The notes beneath the pieces are model-generated. The model was not told the origin of the DNA and searched no databases. It saw nothing but the letters and a program-made list of their open reading frames with translations. Positions 44,949-53,782 of a stretch of DNA of 64,000 nucleotides are shown here, one piece after another. The first letter of the stretch is position 1. Each line of letters opens with the position of its first letter. The stretch is from Novosphingobium hassiacum (lineage in GTDB: Bacteria > Pseudomonadota > Alphaproteobacteria > Sphingomonadales > Sphingomonadaceae), in contig NZ_JACICY010000008.1 in assembly GCF_014196055.1 (NCBI RefSeq), positions 1 through 64,000 of the forward strand, given 5' to 3'. The position numbers and the translations under genes were made by a program.

Positions 44949-45869
44949 TCAATGCAGCTGGCTGAACAACGTCAGGTTGGCGAGCTTGGAGAAGCTGGCC
45001 TGGCTGGCTTCGAGCACGAGCATGGTGTTCTGCAGTCGTGCGATCGAGGCGGTGAGGTCGGTGCCGCCGACTTGCGATTGCTCATCCGTGCGCATTTCAG
45101 ACAGGGTCACGCGGCGCTCGGAGTTGAGATCGATCCAGTTGATCCGTGAGCCGATCACGGTCTGTGCGGTGGTGATCGATTCAAGACCATCGCTTAACGC
45201 GGTCAACGCGGCGTTGGCCGTGCTGGCACCGCCGGTGCCCGATTGCAGCGCGTCGGCCAGCCCCTTGGTGAAGGCGAGCAGGTCGATGTCGGTGTTGCCG
45301 GACTTGAACTTGAGGAATTCCGGGCCGGTGATGCCGCGCGACACGCTCTGGCCATCGCCGAGCGAGACGGTGCCGGCAGTAGCGGTGCCCTCGTAGTTGG
45401 TGTTGCCCGCAGCATCGACGCTGTAGGCCGCGCCGACGCTTTCGCCGCCGAACAGCGCGCGGCCCGAGCCGTCGCGGGTGTTGGCGAGCGCGACGAGGTT
45501 GCCGTGGATCTGCGCGATTTCCGCGCCGATACCGGCACGCTGGCTGGTGCTGAGCGTCGAGGAGGCGGCCTGCGTGGTCAGTTCCTGCAGGCGTGTGACG
45601 TAGTTTGCAAAACCCGAGAGCGTGTCGTCGGTTAGGGTCAGGTCGGAGCTGACCTTGTTGGTTGCTGCCACGTCGATCTGATCCATCGCATCGGCGCGAG
45701 CGAGCGAGCGGAGGCGCGAGGCTGCCACGGGATCATCCGACGAGCGTTGCAGACGCTGGCCCGACGACATGTCGGACTGCAGGTCCTCGGCCTGCTTGCG
45801 CAAGGCGGTGAGGTCCATCAGCGAGCGGTCGTAGAAGGCCGATGTCGAGGTGCCGTAGATCGTGCTCAT
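44949..45869 (-). CDS. flgL: hook-filament junction protein FlgL
   Basis: A 306-aa hook-associated protein 3 with flagellin-like N- and C-terminal helices (MDLTALRKQAEDLQSDMSSG and the C-terminal LEASQASFSKLANLTLF). It links FlgK to the filament. It follows flgK by 6 bases. Confidence 0.93.
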   Translation of the reverse strand: MSTIYGTSTSAFYDRSLMDLTALRKQAEDLQSDMSSGQRLQRSSDDPVAASRLRSLARADAMDQIDVAATNKVSSDLTLTDDTLSGFANYVTRLQELTTQAASSTLSTSQRAGIGAEIAQIHGNLVALANTRDGSGRALFGGESVGAAYSVDAAGNTNYEGTATAGTVSLGDGQSVSRGITGPEFLKFKSGNTDIDLLAFTKGLADALQSGTGGASTANAALTALSDGLESITTAQTVIGSRINWIDLNSERRVTLSEMRTDEQSQVGGTDLTASIARLQNTMLVLEASQASFSKLANLTLFSQLH

Positions 45870-45875
45870 GGCAGT

Positions 45876-47213
45876 TTATCCAATCCCCAGAAGGGTGTCG
45901 AAGATATCGGAGGCGGTCTGCATGACCTTGCCCGAGGCCTGGAAGGCCTGCTGGTAGCGGATCAGGCTGACGGCTTCGGCGTCAAGATCGACGCCCGATT
46001 GCGCGGACAGGGCGACCTTCGCGGTGCCGGCGATGGTCTGCAGTGCGCCGAGCGTTACGTTGCGTCCGGCGAGTGTGCCCGAGACGTCGAACAGGATCTG
46101 GTCCATGCCGCTGGCGGGGTTGAGCGCGGACATGGTGTTGCGGATGTTGGTCAGGTTGCCGGAATCGCGGCTGCCCGCAAGGCTGCCGAGCGGGGCGGTG
46201 GCGAGCTTGCGCACGTTCTCGACGCTTAGCTGCATTCCGGCGGCAGTGGTGCCCGAGAACATCGGCGCACCGGGCGCGCCGTCGAGGTCCGCGCCGGTGC
46301 CTTGTGCTTGATTGAACTTGTCGACGATGTCTTCGGCAAGGCCGTCGACGTCGAGCTTGAGCTGGGCGAGTTTGTTGAGGCCAAGCTGGTTGCCCGAGAG
46401 CGAGCCGCCCGACAGGGTAAGCGCCGAGGTGCCGACAGAAAAGCTGATCGTGCCGTTGGTGGCGGTCGTCATGGCCAGCGTCGCGGCCGTGCCGCCGGTG
46501 ACGAGGTCTGGACCGGTAGCGCCGCCGAGCTTGACCGCGACAGTGCCATCGGTGGCGAAGGTCGTGGCGATGTTGCCGTATTCGCTGAGTTGCTGGAGCA
46601 GCTTGTCGCGCTGGTCGAGCAGGGCGGTCTTGTCGCTGCTGGCGTCCGACGCGCGCGACAGCCGGGTATTGGTGCGGGCCAGTTCCTGCGCGATGCGGTT
46701 GGTCTGGGTGACGCCGTCGCTGGCGAGGAACTGCATGCCTTCGCCGGCCGCATCCATTTCCTGCGCGGCGATCTGGAAAGTGCCGACCATGGTCCGCGCC
46801 TTTTCGATGACCGAGGCGCGCAGCGAGGTGTCGACCGGGTCTTGCGTCAGGCGCTGGAGCGAGGCTTCGAAGCCGACGATGGCGTCGTAAACGCCCGACT
46901 GTTCGATCGCGGATTCGATGTTGCGCAGGCCGGAGACCTCGGAGGTGGCGCGCGCGACGTCCGAGCCGGTGCGGCGGACCTCGGCTTGGCGAAATGCATC
47001 CGCGTTGCGGGTGATCCCATCCAGCCGCACGCCCGACAACGACAGGTCGCCGACGCGGTAGGCGCCGCCGGTCGAGGCGACTTCGGCAAGGCTGACCGAG
47101 CGACGGACATAGCCTTCGGACGAGGCATTGGCGATGTTCTGCGCAGTAACGTCCAGACCGATGCGGGCGGCCTGGACGCCGCTGCGGGCGATCGACATGA
47201 GATCGGAGGCCAT
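45876..47213 (-). CDS. flgK: hook-filament junction protein FlgK
   Basis: A 445-aa hook-associated protein 1. The N terminus has the rod/hook family tract AQNIANASSEGYVRRSV, and the C terminus has SLIRYQQAFQASGKVMQT. It caps the hook before filament growth. It is somewhat shorter than enteric FlgK (about 550), in keeping with the other compact parts here. Confidence 0.95.
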   Translation of the reverse strand: MASDLMSIARSGVQAARIGLDVTAQNIANASSEGYVRRSVSLAEVASTGGAYRVGDLSLSGVRLDGITRNADAFRQAEVRRTGSDVARATSEVSGLRNIESAIEQSGVYDAIVGFEASLQRLTQDPVDTSLRASVIEKARTMVGTFQIAAQEMDAAGEGMQFLASDGVTQTNRIAQELARTNTRLSRASDASSDKTALLDQRDKLLQQLSEYGNIATTFATDGTVAVKLGGATGPDLVTGGTAATLAMTTATNGTISFSVGTSALTLSGGSLSGNQLGLNKLAQLKLDVDGLAEDIVDKFNQAQGTGADLDGAPGAPMFSGTTAAGMQLSVENVRKLATAPLGSLAGSRDSGNLTNIRNTMSALNPASGMDQILFDVSGTLAGRNVTLGALQTIAGTAKVALSAQSGVDLDAEAVSLIRYQQAFQASGKVMQTASDIFDTLLGIG

Positions 47214-47216
47214 GGC

Positions 47217-47531
47217 TTATTTGCCTTTCGCAGCAGGTGCTTCGGGGCGAAGCTGCGCGGCAAGATGGTTCTCGATCTGCTTGGCAAGGCCCAGCGCACC
47301 GGTCTGCGACGCGATCTCGGCGAAACGATCATCGCGCATCTGGACGAACGTCTGGTCCATCTCGCCGAACACGCCTTTGCCACCGAAATCGGTGGCACGC
47401 GCGCTGGCGAGCATCTGGCGGACGAAGATCGCTTCGAACTGCTTGGCTGCCTGGCTGAGCTTTTCGCGGTCGGTCGCGACCTTGGGCTTGAGCGACAGCG
47501 TGGGTGCAGGGGTTGCGGCGACAGTACTCAT
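47217..47531 (-). CDS. flgJ: rod-binding protein FlgJ, single-domain form
   Basis: A 104-aa protein containing only the N-terminal rod-binding domain (AAKQFEAIFVRQMLASARA, MDQTFVQMRDDRFAEIA). The C-terminal muramidase of enteric FlgJ is absent, as in many alphaproteobacteria. The separate SLT transglycosylase at 55624-56523 probably supplies the wall-cutting step. Confidence 0.92.
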   Translation of the reverse strand: MSTVAATPAPTLSLKPKVATDREKLSQAAKQFEAIFVRQMLASARATDFGGKGVFGEMDQTFVQMRDDRFAEIASQTGALGLAKQIENHLAAQLRPEAPAAKGK

Positions 47532-48628
47532 ATCACCACCATTTCGGCCTTGAGCGCGCCGGCCTGCTTCAACGCTTCGAGGATTGCGACGAGATCGGAC
47601 GGGCTGGTGCCGAGCTTGTTGAGCGCGTCGACCAGCGAGGACAGCGATGCCCCCGGCTTGAACAGCGCGACCTTGGCGTCCTTTTCCTGCACGTCGATCT
47701 GGCTGGCGGGGGTGACGGCCGTCTGGCCGCGGGACAGCGGACCGGGCTGCGAAACCTGGCTCTTCTCGTCGATCTTGACGACGAGCTTGCCGTGGCTGAT
47801 CGCGGCTGGCGAGAGGCGCACCGCGCTGTTGATGACGACCGTGCCGGTGCGGCTGTTGATGATCACGCGCGCGGCGGTTTCGGCCGGGGTGATCTCGAGC
47901 ATTTCGATCGAGGCCATCGCCGTGGCGCGCGAATCCGCACCTGCGGGCAGGCGCAGCGCGAGGGTCACGCCGTCTTCGATCGTGGCGGACTGCGGGAAGC
48001 GGGTGTTGATCGCGTCGCGCACGCGCTGGACCGTCAGGAAGTCTGCCTCGAACAGGTTCCAGCGCAGCACTTCACCGCTGTCGAAGCCCGAAGATACGGC
48101 GCGTTCGACGCTGGCCCCTTCGGCGATGCGGCCGACGGTGGGGACGTTGACGGTGAGCTGCGAGCCATCGCGCGCGGTGATGCCGAGGCCGCCGACCGCA
48201 AGGTTGCCCTGCGCCATCGCGTAGATCTGGCCGTCCGCGCCATAGAGCGGCGCCATGATCAGCGCGCCGCCGCGCAGGGACTTGGCCTTGCCGATTGTGG
48301 AGATGGTGACGTCGATGCGCTGGCCGGGCTTGGCAAAAGCGGGAAGATCGGCGGTGATGACGACGGCGGCGGCATTCTTGAGGCCGGGCGAGACGCCAGC
48401 GGGCAATTGTACGCCAAGACGTCCTGCGGTGCCCTTCATCGCCTGCGTCAGGTATTCGAGATTGTCGTCGCCGGTCCCGGCAAGGCCGACCACCACGCCG
48501 TAGCCGGTGAGTTGGTTGGCGCGCACGCCCTGAAACTCGCCGAGATCGCGCACGCGTTCGGCCATGGCGGGCGCGGGGGCGACCATCGCGATGGCGAGGA
48601 CCAGGGAAAGAAAGAACCGCGAGAACAT
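47528..48628 (-). CDS. flgI: flagellar P-ring protein FlgI
   Basis: A 366-aa periplasmic ring protein with a signal peptide (about 1-23) and the conserved beginning RVRDLGEFQGVRANQLTGYG. It surrounds the rod in the peptidoglycan layer. The start at 48628 follows AAGGTG and begins the signal peptide; the frame extends to 48658 inside flgH. It overlaps flgJ by 4 bases. Confidence 0.95.
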   Translation of the reverse strand: MFSRFFLSLVLAIAMVAPAPAMAERVRDLGEFQGVRANQLTGYGVVVGLAGTGDDNLEYLTQAMKGTAGRLGVQLPAGVSPGLKNAAAVVITADLPAFAKPGQRIDVTISTIGKAKSLRGGALIMAPLYGADGQIYAMAQGNLAVGGLGITARDGSQLTVNVPTVGRIAEGASVERAVSSGFDSGEVLRWNLFEADFLTVQRVRDAINTRFPQSATIEDGVTLALRLPAGADSRATAMASIEMLEITPAETAARVIINSRTGTVVINSAVRLSPAAISHGKLVVKIDEKSQVSQPGPLSRGQTAVTPASQIDVQEKDAKVALFKPGASLSSLVDALNKLGTSPSDLVAILEALKQAGALKAEMVVI

Positions 48629-48638
48629 CTGCAACACC

Positions 48639-49382
48639 TTAGAAGGGCGAAATCGCATTGAAGAACTTGCTCAGCCAGCCTTCGCGGCTCGCGCGTCCGA
48701 CCGAGCCGTTCCCGGTGTATTCGACGCGCGCATCCGCGATCTGGGTGGAAAGGATGCGGTTTTCCTGGTCGATGTCGCCGAGGCGCACGATCCCTGAAAA
48801 CTGCACCCATTCCTGGCCCTGGCTGAGCATCATGCGCTTCTCCCCCCGGACAAGAGCCGTGCCGTTGGACCGTACTTCTGCGATCGTCACTGCGACCTCA
48901 CCGGCGAGCGTGCTCGTCTGCGAGGCATTCCCCTGACCATTGAACGACGAACCGCCCGAAGCTTTAAGGGCATTGGGGTTGAGGAACGACAGCGGACCCG
49001 AAGTTGGCGGGGTGATCGAGAACTGACCGGACTTCTGCGTCTTGGCTCCGGCGGTCTTGGCGGTGGTCAGATTTTCGATCAGCACGACGGTCAGCGGATC
49101 GCCGACTGCGCGGGCGCGGCGGCCCTCGACGAAGCCAGCATAGCCAGCGCTCGCGTTGAAGATCGACCCTGCCGTAGGAGGGGCGACCGATACGGCGGCA
49201 GGGGCTTGCGGCAGCGCGGGCTCAAAGCCGGGCTTGGGCCGCGCGGCATTGGCCGGATCGCCCAGAAAGAGCACCGCGGCGGTTGCCAGCGTGCCTGCAA
49301 GCAATGCGCGGATCGCGCTTGTGCGGCGGCGACCGGCGGGGATCGAGCGGTTTTCGAAATAGCGTTCGAACGGGGTGGTCAT
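48639..49382 (-). CDS. flgH: flagellar L-ring protein FlgH without lipidation cysteine
   Basis: A 247-aa L-ring protein with a hydrophobic N-terminal segment ending near DPANA and the conserved FlgH core, including GDPLTVVLIEN and the C-terminal tract EYTGNGSV. FlgH is normally a lipoprotein, but this one contains no cysteine at all, so it cannot be acylated in the usual way and may be an ordinary secreted protein. A GTG start at 49391 overlapping the flgG stop is an alternative. Confidence 0.93.
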   Translation of the reverse strand: MTTPFERYFENRSIPAGRRRTSAIRALLAGTLATAAVLFLGDPANAARPKPGFEPALPQAPAAVSVAPPTAGSIFNASAGYAGFVEGRRARAVGDPLTVVLIENLTTAKTAGAKTQKSGQFSITPPTSGPLSFLNPNALKASGGSSFNGQGNASQTSTLAGEVAVTIAEVRSNGTALVRGEKRMMLSQGQEWVQFSGIVRLGDIDQENRILSTQIADARVEYTGNGSVGRASREGWLSKFFNAISPF

Positions 49383-49387
49383 GACAA

Positions 49388-50176
49388 TCACAGGGTCTGG
49401 TTGGCGTTCTGGAGCATTTCGTCGACCGCCGAGATCACCTTGGAATTGATCTCGTAGGCGCGCTGCGCCTCGATCATGTCGACCAGTTCCTCGACGACGT
49501 TGACGTTGGAGGATTCAAGGTAGCCCTGCTGGATGTGGCCGCGCCCCTGTTCGCCCGCGACGCCGACTTGTGCCGCGCCTGAGGCTGCGGTCTCCTGAAG
49601 GAAATTGTCACCCATGGAACGCAGGCCGCCGGGGTTGGCGAAGCTGGCGATGGTCACTTGCCCCAACTCGGTCGGCTCGGTGGTTCCGGCGACCGTGGCC
49701 GAGACGGTGCCGTCCTGCGAGATGGTGATCGCGCTGGCGCCTTCTGGCACGGTGATCGCGGGGTTGAGCGGGTAGCCTTGTGCGGTGACCAGCGTGCCTT
49801 CGGCCGAGCGGCTGAAGTTGCCTGCACGGGTATAGCCGAGCTGGCCGCCCGGCATCGTCACCTGAAAATAGCCGTCGCCATCAAGCGCGAGGTCGAGCGC
49901 GTTGCCGGTGGTCTGCAGCGTGCCCTGCGTGTCGATCCGCGTGGTCGCCTGAAGCGCGACGCCGGTGCCCAGGTTCAGGCCGGTCGCATAAGCAGTTTCG
50001 TTCGAGGACTGCTGCCCGGCAACGCGGGTGTCCTGATAGGCGAGCGTGGCGAAGTTGGCGCGGTCGCGCTTGAACCCGGTCGTGCCGATATTGGCGAGGT
50101 TGTTGGCGATCACGCGCATCCGCGTGTCCTGCGCTTCGAGGCCAGTGCGGGCGACGTGGAGGGCTGAACTTGGCAT
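49388..50176 (-). CDS. flgG: distal rod protein FlgG
   Basis: A 262-aa axial protein of the usual size, with the N-terminal tract NNLANIGTTGFKRDRANF and C-terminal SSNVNVVEELVDMIEAQRAYE. It forms the distal rod. It lies between flgF and flgH as in most proteobacterial flg operons. Confidence 0.96.
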   Translation of the reverse strand: MPSSALHVARTGLEAQDTRMRVIANNLANIGTTGFKRDRANFATLAYQDTRVAGQQSSNETAYATGLNLGTGVALQATTRIDTQGTLQTTGNALDLALDGDGYFQVTMPGGQLGYTRAGNFSRSAEGTLVTAQGYPLNPAITVPEGASAITISQDGTVSATVAGTTEPTELGQVTIASFANPGGLRSMGDNFLQETAASGAAQVGVAGEQGRGHIQQGYLESSNVNVVEELVDMIEAQRAYEINSKVISAVDEMLQNANQTL

Positions 50177-50197
50177 GGGGGCTTACCTTTCCGGGGA

Positions 50198-50938
50198 TCA
50201 GGAGATGCGCATCAGCGAGGCGCTGGATTCATCGATTTCCTTGGCCTGACCGACGACCTTGGTGCGGATGTCGAACAGGCGCTGGGCCTCGACCATCTCG
50301 ACCAGAATGCGGGTGGGATCGACGTTGGACTGTTCGAGGCTGCCAACCGCCAGCTTGGCTTCTTCGTCCTGCGGCAGGACGCCGCCGCCGCTGACGCGGA
50401 ATAGGCCGTCGAGGCCCTTTTCGATGCGGCTGCCGGTGGTCGAGGCGATCTTGATCCGCCCGACCAACTGCGGCGGCTGGGCAGGGTTTTCGGGATTGGC
50501 AACGCTGACGCCGCCGTCCGCCGAGATCGTGACCCTGGACCCGAGCGGCACGGTGATCGGCCCGCCTTCGCCGATAACCGGGCGGCCATCGCCGTTCTGG
50601 AGCACGCCGCCTGCACTGATCGCAAGGTCGCCACGCCGCGAATAGACTTCCGATCCGTCTTCCGCCTGAAGCGAAAGCATCGTGTCGCCGGTCAGCGAGA
50701 CGTCGAGCGGATTGCCCGTCTCGATCAGCGAGCCTTGCGCCATCGAAGCGCCGCGCACTTCGCCATCGGTCATGGCGCGGGCTTCGAGGCTGGGACCTTT
50801 CAGTGTCATCGGCGTGGTCGTCAGCATCTCGGCGCGAAACCCGATGGTCTGGGCATTGGCCATGTTGCTGGCGATCACGCGCTGGCGCACGGTCGATCCG
50901 GTCATGCCGGAATAGGCAGTGTAGATCAGGCGGTCCAT
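50198..50938 (-). CDS. flgF: proximal rod protein FlgF
   Basis: A 246-aa rod protein with the N-terminal SNMANAQTIGFRAEML tract and C-terminal SNVDPTRILVEMVEAQRLFD. Together with FlgB, FlgC and FlgG it builds the rod. It is shorter than FlgG and precedes it, as expected. Confidence 0.94.
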   Translation of the reverse strand: MDRLIYTAYSGMTGSTVRQRVIASNMANAQTIGFRAEMLTTTPMTLKGPSLEARAMTDGEVRGASMAQGSLIETGNPLDVSLTGDTMLSLQAEDGSEVYSRRGDLAISAGGVLQNGDGRPVIGEGGPITVPLGSRVTISADGGVSVANPENPAQPPQLVGRIKIASTTGSRIEKGLDGLFRVSGGGVLPQDEEAKLAVGSLEQSNVDPTRILVEMVEAQRLFDIRTKVVGQAKEIDESSASLMRIS

Positions 50939-50965
50939 GGCACGGCTTTCAGGTTAGGTGCGCGA

Positions 50966-51793
50966 TCAGTTCTGCAGCTGGATCACGGTCTGCGAGATCT
51001 GCGTGGCGGTATCGATCGCCTTGGCGTTTGCCTGAAAGTTGCGCTGCGCGGTGATCAGGCTGACCAGTTCTTCGGCGATGTCGACGTTCGAGCGTTCGAG
51101 CGCGCCCGAGAGCAGCGAGCCGTACTGGCCGGTGCTGGGCTGGCCGTAGCTGGCGGCTCCCGAAATGCCGGTCGTGACCCAGTTGGATGAACCGACCTGC
51201 TTGAGGCCCTGAGGCGCGATGAAGCTGGCGAGCGCGACCTTGCCGATGATCAGGTTCGAGCCATCGGCATAGGACGCGGTTACCGCGCCATCGTCGCCCA
51301 CAGTGATGCCTGCAAATTCGATCGGGTTGCCGCTGGCATCGTTGCCGTTGGTGGCAGGAATCACCGCGTCCGTCGGCGTGGCCGAGGTGATCGTGCCAGT
51401 CGCGTCTGTCGGGAAGACCTGCAGGCGGTTGCCCGAACCATCACCGATATGACCGCTGCCATCGACCGTAAGGCTGCCGTTGCGGGTAAACAGGGTCTGG
51501 CCGGTGACGACGTTCTTGGTGGTGAAAAAGCCATCGCCGTTGATGGCGAGGTCGAGCGCGGAACCGGTCTGCTCGATCGGCCCGAGTGCGAAGTTCTGGC
51601 TGATCGATTCCACCGCAGCGCCGATGCCGACGACCAGCTTGGGGTTGGTGAAGGCGCTGCCGACGACGATGTCGGCAAATTCGGTGCGGCTCTTCTTGAA
51701 GCCTGTAGTCTCGGCGTTGGCTATGTTGTGGCTGATCACGCCGAGATCGGTCTGCGCGTTCTTGAGGCCGTTGAGCGAGGTATAGAAGGACAT
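50966..51793 (-). CDS. flgE: flagellar hook protein FlgE, minimal form
   Basis: A 275-aa hook protein. The N terminus has GVISHNIANAETTGFKKSRT and the C terminus has SNVDIAEELVSLITAQRNFQ. Typical FlgE exceeds 400 residues because of the D2 domain; here only the core and a small D1-like domain are present. It could be mistaken for a rod protein, but its place after flgD and before flgF supports the hook. Confidence 0.9.
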   Translation of the reverse strand: MSFYTSLNGLKNAQTDLGVISHNIANAETTGFKKSRTEFADIVVGSAFTNPKLVVGIGAAVESISQNFALGPIEQTGSALDLAINGDGFFTTKNVVTGQTLFTRNGSLTVDGSGHIGDGSGNRLQVFPTDATGTITSATPTDAVIPATNGNDASGNPIEFAGITVGDDGAVTASYADGSNLIIGKVALASFIAPQGLKQVGSSNWVTTGISGAASYGQPSTGQYGSLLSGALERSNVDIAEELVSLITAQRNFQANAKAIDTATQISQTVIQLQN

Positions 51794-51809
51794 GGTTTGG
51801 AACTCCTGA

Positions 51810-52145
51810 TCAGGCCGGGGTGGCGGAAGTTGAGGTGAGCTTGGCGACCGTGCTGTTCAGCGTGTCGAGCTTGGCCGAGATCTGCGCGAGTGTGTCGCCT
51901 TGCGCCGAGATCTTGCCGAGCGAGTCCTTCATGTCGTTCTGGGTCGAGAGCGAGGAGAACTGCGCGAGCTGGGCGAGCATCTGTGAGTTGTCGACCGGAT
52001 CGGTAGGGTCCTGGTTGTTGAGCTGCGTGGTGAGCAGCTTGACGAAGTCCTCGGCGCCGAGGTTGCCCCAGCCCTGTCCGGCCTTGTCGGATGTCTTGGC
52101 ACCGTTGACGCCGGTGGTTGCGGTTACAGAAGCAATCGACATCAT
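51810..52145 (-). CDS. flgD: hook cap/assembly protein FlgD, N-terminal region only
   Basis: A 111-aa protein with the family core FVKLLTTQLNNQDPTDPVDN and QLAQFSSLSTQNDM. The C-terminal fibronectin- and Tudor-like domains of longer FlgD proteins (about 230 residues) are missing. It guides hook subunits. Its start overlaps the flgC stop (ATGATG region). Confidence 0.9.
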   Translation of the reverse strand: MMSIASVTATTGVNGAKTSDKAGQGWGNLGAEDFVKLLTTQLNNQDPTDPVDNSQMLAQLAQFSSLSTQNDMKDSLGKISAQGDTLAQISAKLDTLNSTVAKLTSTSATPA

Positions 52146-52552
52146 TTCATCCTCATCGTTTCAAGCATCAGCTGCTTGGCGGTCTGCATGGCCTCGACCA
52201 CGTTCTGATACTGACGCGAGCTTTCGAGCATCTCGACCATCTCGGCGTTTTCATCGACCGGGGCGGTCCACACATCGCCGTTCTCGTCGGCCAGGGGGTG
52301 ACCGGGATCGTGCTGGCGGATCGGCGTGGCGTCGGAGCGCTGGACGCTAGAGACGCGCACGGTGGACAGGCCGTTGGCCTGATCGAGCTGTTCGGCGAAG
52401 ACCGCGCGCAACGGGCGGTAGGCTTCGGCCTCGGACGAGGTGACAGTGCCCGCGTTGGCAAGGTTCGATGCCGCAGCGTTCATCCGCACGAGCTGCGCCG
52501 ACATCGCGCGACCGGTGACCTGGAACAGGGTGAGGGGAGCTTGGGTCGGCAT
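52142..52552 (-). CDS. flgC: proximal rod protein FlgC
   Basis: A 136-aa rod protein of normal size, with NAAASNLANAGTVTSSEAEA at the N terminus and the C-terminal MVEMLESSRQYQNVVEA. It follows flgB by 3 bases. Confidence 0.94.
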   Translation of the reverse strand: MPTQAPLTLFQVTGRAMSAQLVRMNAAASNLANAGTVTSSEAEAYRPLRAVFAEQLDQANGLSTVRVSSVQRSDATPIRQHDPGHPLADENGDVWTAPVDENAEMVEMLESSRQYQNVVEAMQTAKQLMLETMRMK

Positions 52553-52555
52553 GGC

Positions 52556-52903
52556 TTATTCGCCCTTGATCGCGCGGGTGAGTGTTTCGACCCGCCCGCG
52601 CAGGAAGTTGAGCGTGGCCGAATAGCCCACTGCGTTTTCGGCAAAGGCAGTCTGCTCGGTCGACATCTCGACCGTGTTGCCATCGAGGCTGGGCATGACC
52701 GGCACGCGGTAGCGGGTGGCCGAGGTCAGCGCCTGATCGGTGCTCGCGCCGTTATTGCTGGCTTTCAGCGCGGCGGCGAAATCGATGTCCTTGGCCTTGT
52801 AGCCGGGGGTCGCTGCGTTCGCGATGTTGGACGTCAGCAGGCCCATGCGCTGCGAGCGCAGTTCCAGCGCCTTGCCATGGATACCGAACAGGGACTCACT
52901 CAT
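52556..52903 (-). CDS. flgB: proximal rod protein FlgB
   Basis: A 115-aa rod protein: RSQRMGLLTSNIANAATPGY is the family tract. It is the first gene of the flg operon and is preceded 48 bases upstream by a perfect sigma-54 promoter. The ATG at 52903 is chosen over an in-frame extension to 52966 because the conserved region starts here. Confidence 0.92.
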   Translation of the reverse strand: MSESLFGIHGKALELRSQRMGLLTSNIANAATPGYKAKDIDFAAALKASNNGASTDQALTSATRYRVPVMPSLDGNTVEMSTEQTAFAENAVGYSATLNFLRGRVETLTRAIKGE

Positions 52904-52950
52904 CGTTTCATGCCTTTGGGGTTGCCAGAGGGATTGCTGCCGATGTTTCA

Positions 52951-52965
52951 GCAAGGGGCGTGCCA
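52951..52965 (-). promoter_or_regulatory. sigma-54 (-24/-12) promoter of the flg operon
   Basis: Read leftward, TGGCACGCCCCTTGC is an exact match to TGGCACGN4TTGC. It lies 48 bases before the flgB start and should drive flgB through flgL and probably motAB. Confidence 0.85.
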
Positions 52966-53104
52966 AGTGGCGGATTCAGCGGGATTGCCCTGGGATCGTG
53001 CTGAGCTGCGGCAAGTGTTTGCCGGGGGGCGGCAATTTGCAGGCGCGGGGGGCTGAATATATGCCGGATCGGACCGTTCTTTGGTGCAAGGAGTGCTTTG
53101 CCCC

Positions 53105-53782
53105 ATGGAATTCAGCCCGTTGATCGACGGCATGTCCGCCACCATCGTGGTGGGCGGGACCGCGCTTGCCACGGTGCTGCGGTCAGGCCCGCGCGAGCTG
53201 GCAACGACCGGGCGGGCGCTTGCGGGGCTGTTCGCTCCGGTCTTTTCAGCCGAGCAATCGAAGGCCGGGCTTGCTGCGCAGGTCAACGCGATCCGCAAGG
53301 ACGGGGTGCTGCGCGCCAGTCCGCGCGCGATCGGCGACAGGGAGTTCGACGAGGCGACCGACGCGATGATCCGGCTACGCTCGATCGATCCACTGATCGA
53401 CCGCCATCACGCGCACCGCAAGCATCGCATGACTCAGGCCAACATCGCGGTGCGCACGCTGGCGCAGGCCGCCGAGCTGGGGCCGGTTTTCGGCATGGTG
53501 GGTACGCTGGTATCGCTCAGCCGACTGCCGGAAGCAGGGATCAACTCCGGCGCGCTCAACGGTGCGATCGGCATGGCGGTGGTGACGACGCTCTACGGGT
53601 TGCTGTTCGCCAATCTATTGCTTGCGCCACTCGCGCGCATGGTCGAGCGCCACGCCTTGGCCGAGGAGCAGGGGCGGCAGGACGTGATCGACTGGCTCTC
53701 GGCACAGCTGGAGCCGTCGTTGCCGCACAAGGTGCAGCCGTTGCGCGCGTCCGGGGCCTTGCGCGAAAAGATCCACGCATGA
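53105..53782 (+). CDS. MotA/ExbB/TolQ-family proton-channel protein (second, non-canonical)
   Basis: A 225-aa membrane protein with about three hydrophobic segments. The family tract runs AELGPVFGMVGTLVSLSRLP to IGMAVVTTLYGLLFANLLLA, in the arrangement of MotA/ExbB. It is shorter than MotA. Its ATG at 53105 has AAGGAG 11 bases upstream. Its stop overlaps the next gene (ATGA), as expected for two subunits of one channel. It diverges from the flgB promoter region and is a second candidate stator or energiser beside canonical motAB. Confidence 0.75.
   Translation: MEFSPLIDGMSATIVVGGTALATVLRSGPRELATTGRALAGLFAPVFSAEQSKAGLAAQVNAIRKDGVLRASPRAIGDREFDEATDAMIRLRSIDPLIDRHHAHRKHRMTQANIAVRTLAQAAELGPVFGMVGTLVSLSRLPEAGINSGALNGAIGMAVVTTLYGLLFANLLLAPLARMVERHALAEEQGRQDVIDWLSAQLEPSLPHKVQPLRASGALREKIHA

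Noticed and set aside
47217..47531. FlgJ as a truncated pseudogene
   Set aside because: The rod-binding domain is complete, the gene is in tight register in the operon, and single-domain FlgJ is common in alphaproteobacteria.
53010..53022. sigma-54-like GGCAAGTGTTTGC upstream of the MotA-like gene
   Set aside because: Same 9-base spacer problem; no better promoter was found for this gene pair.
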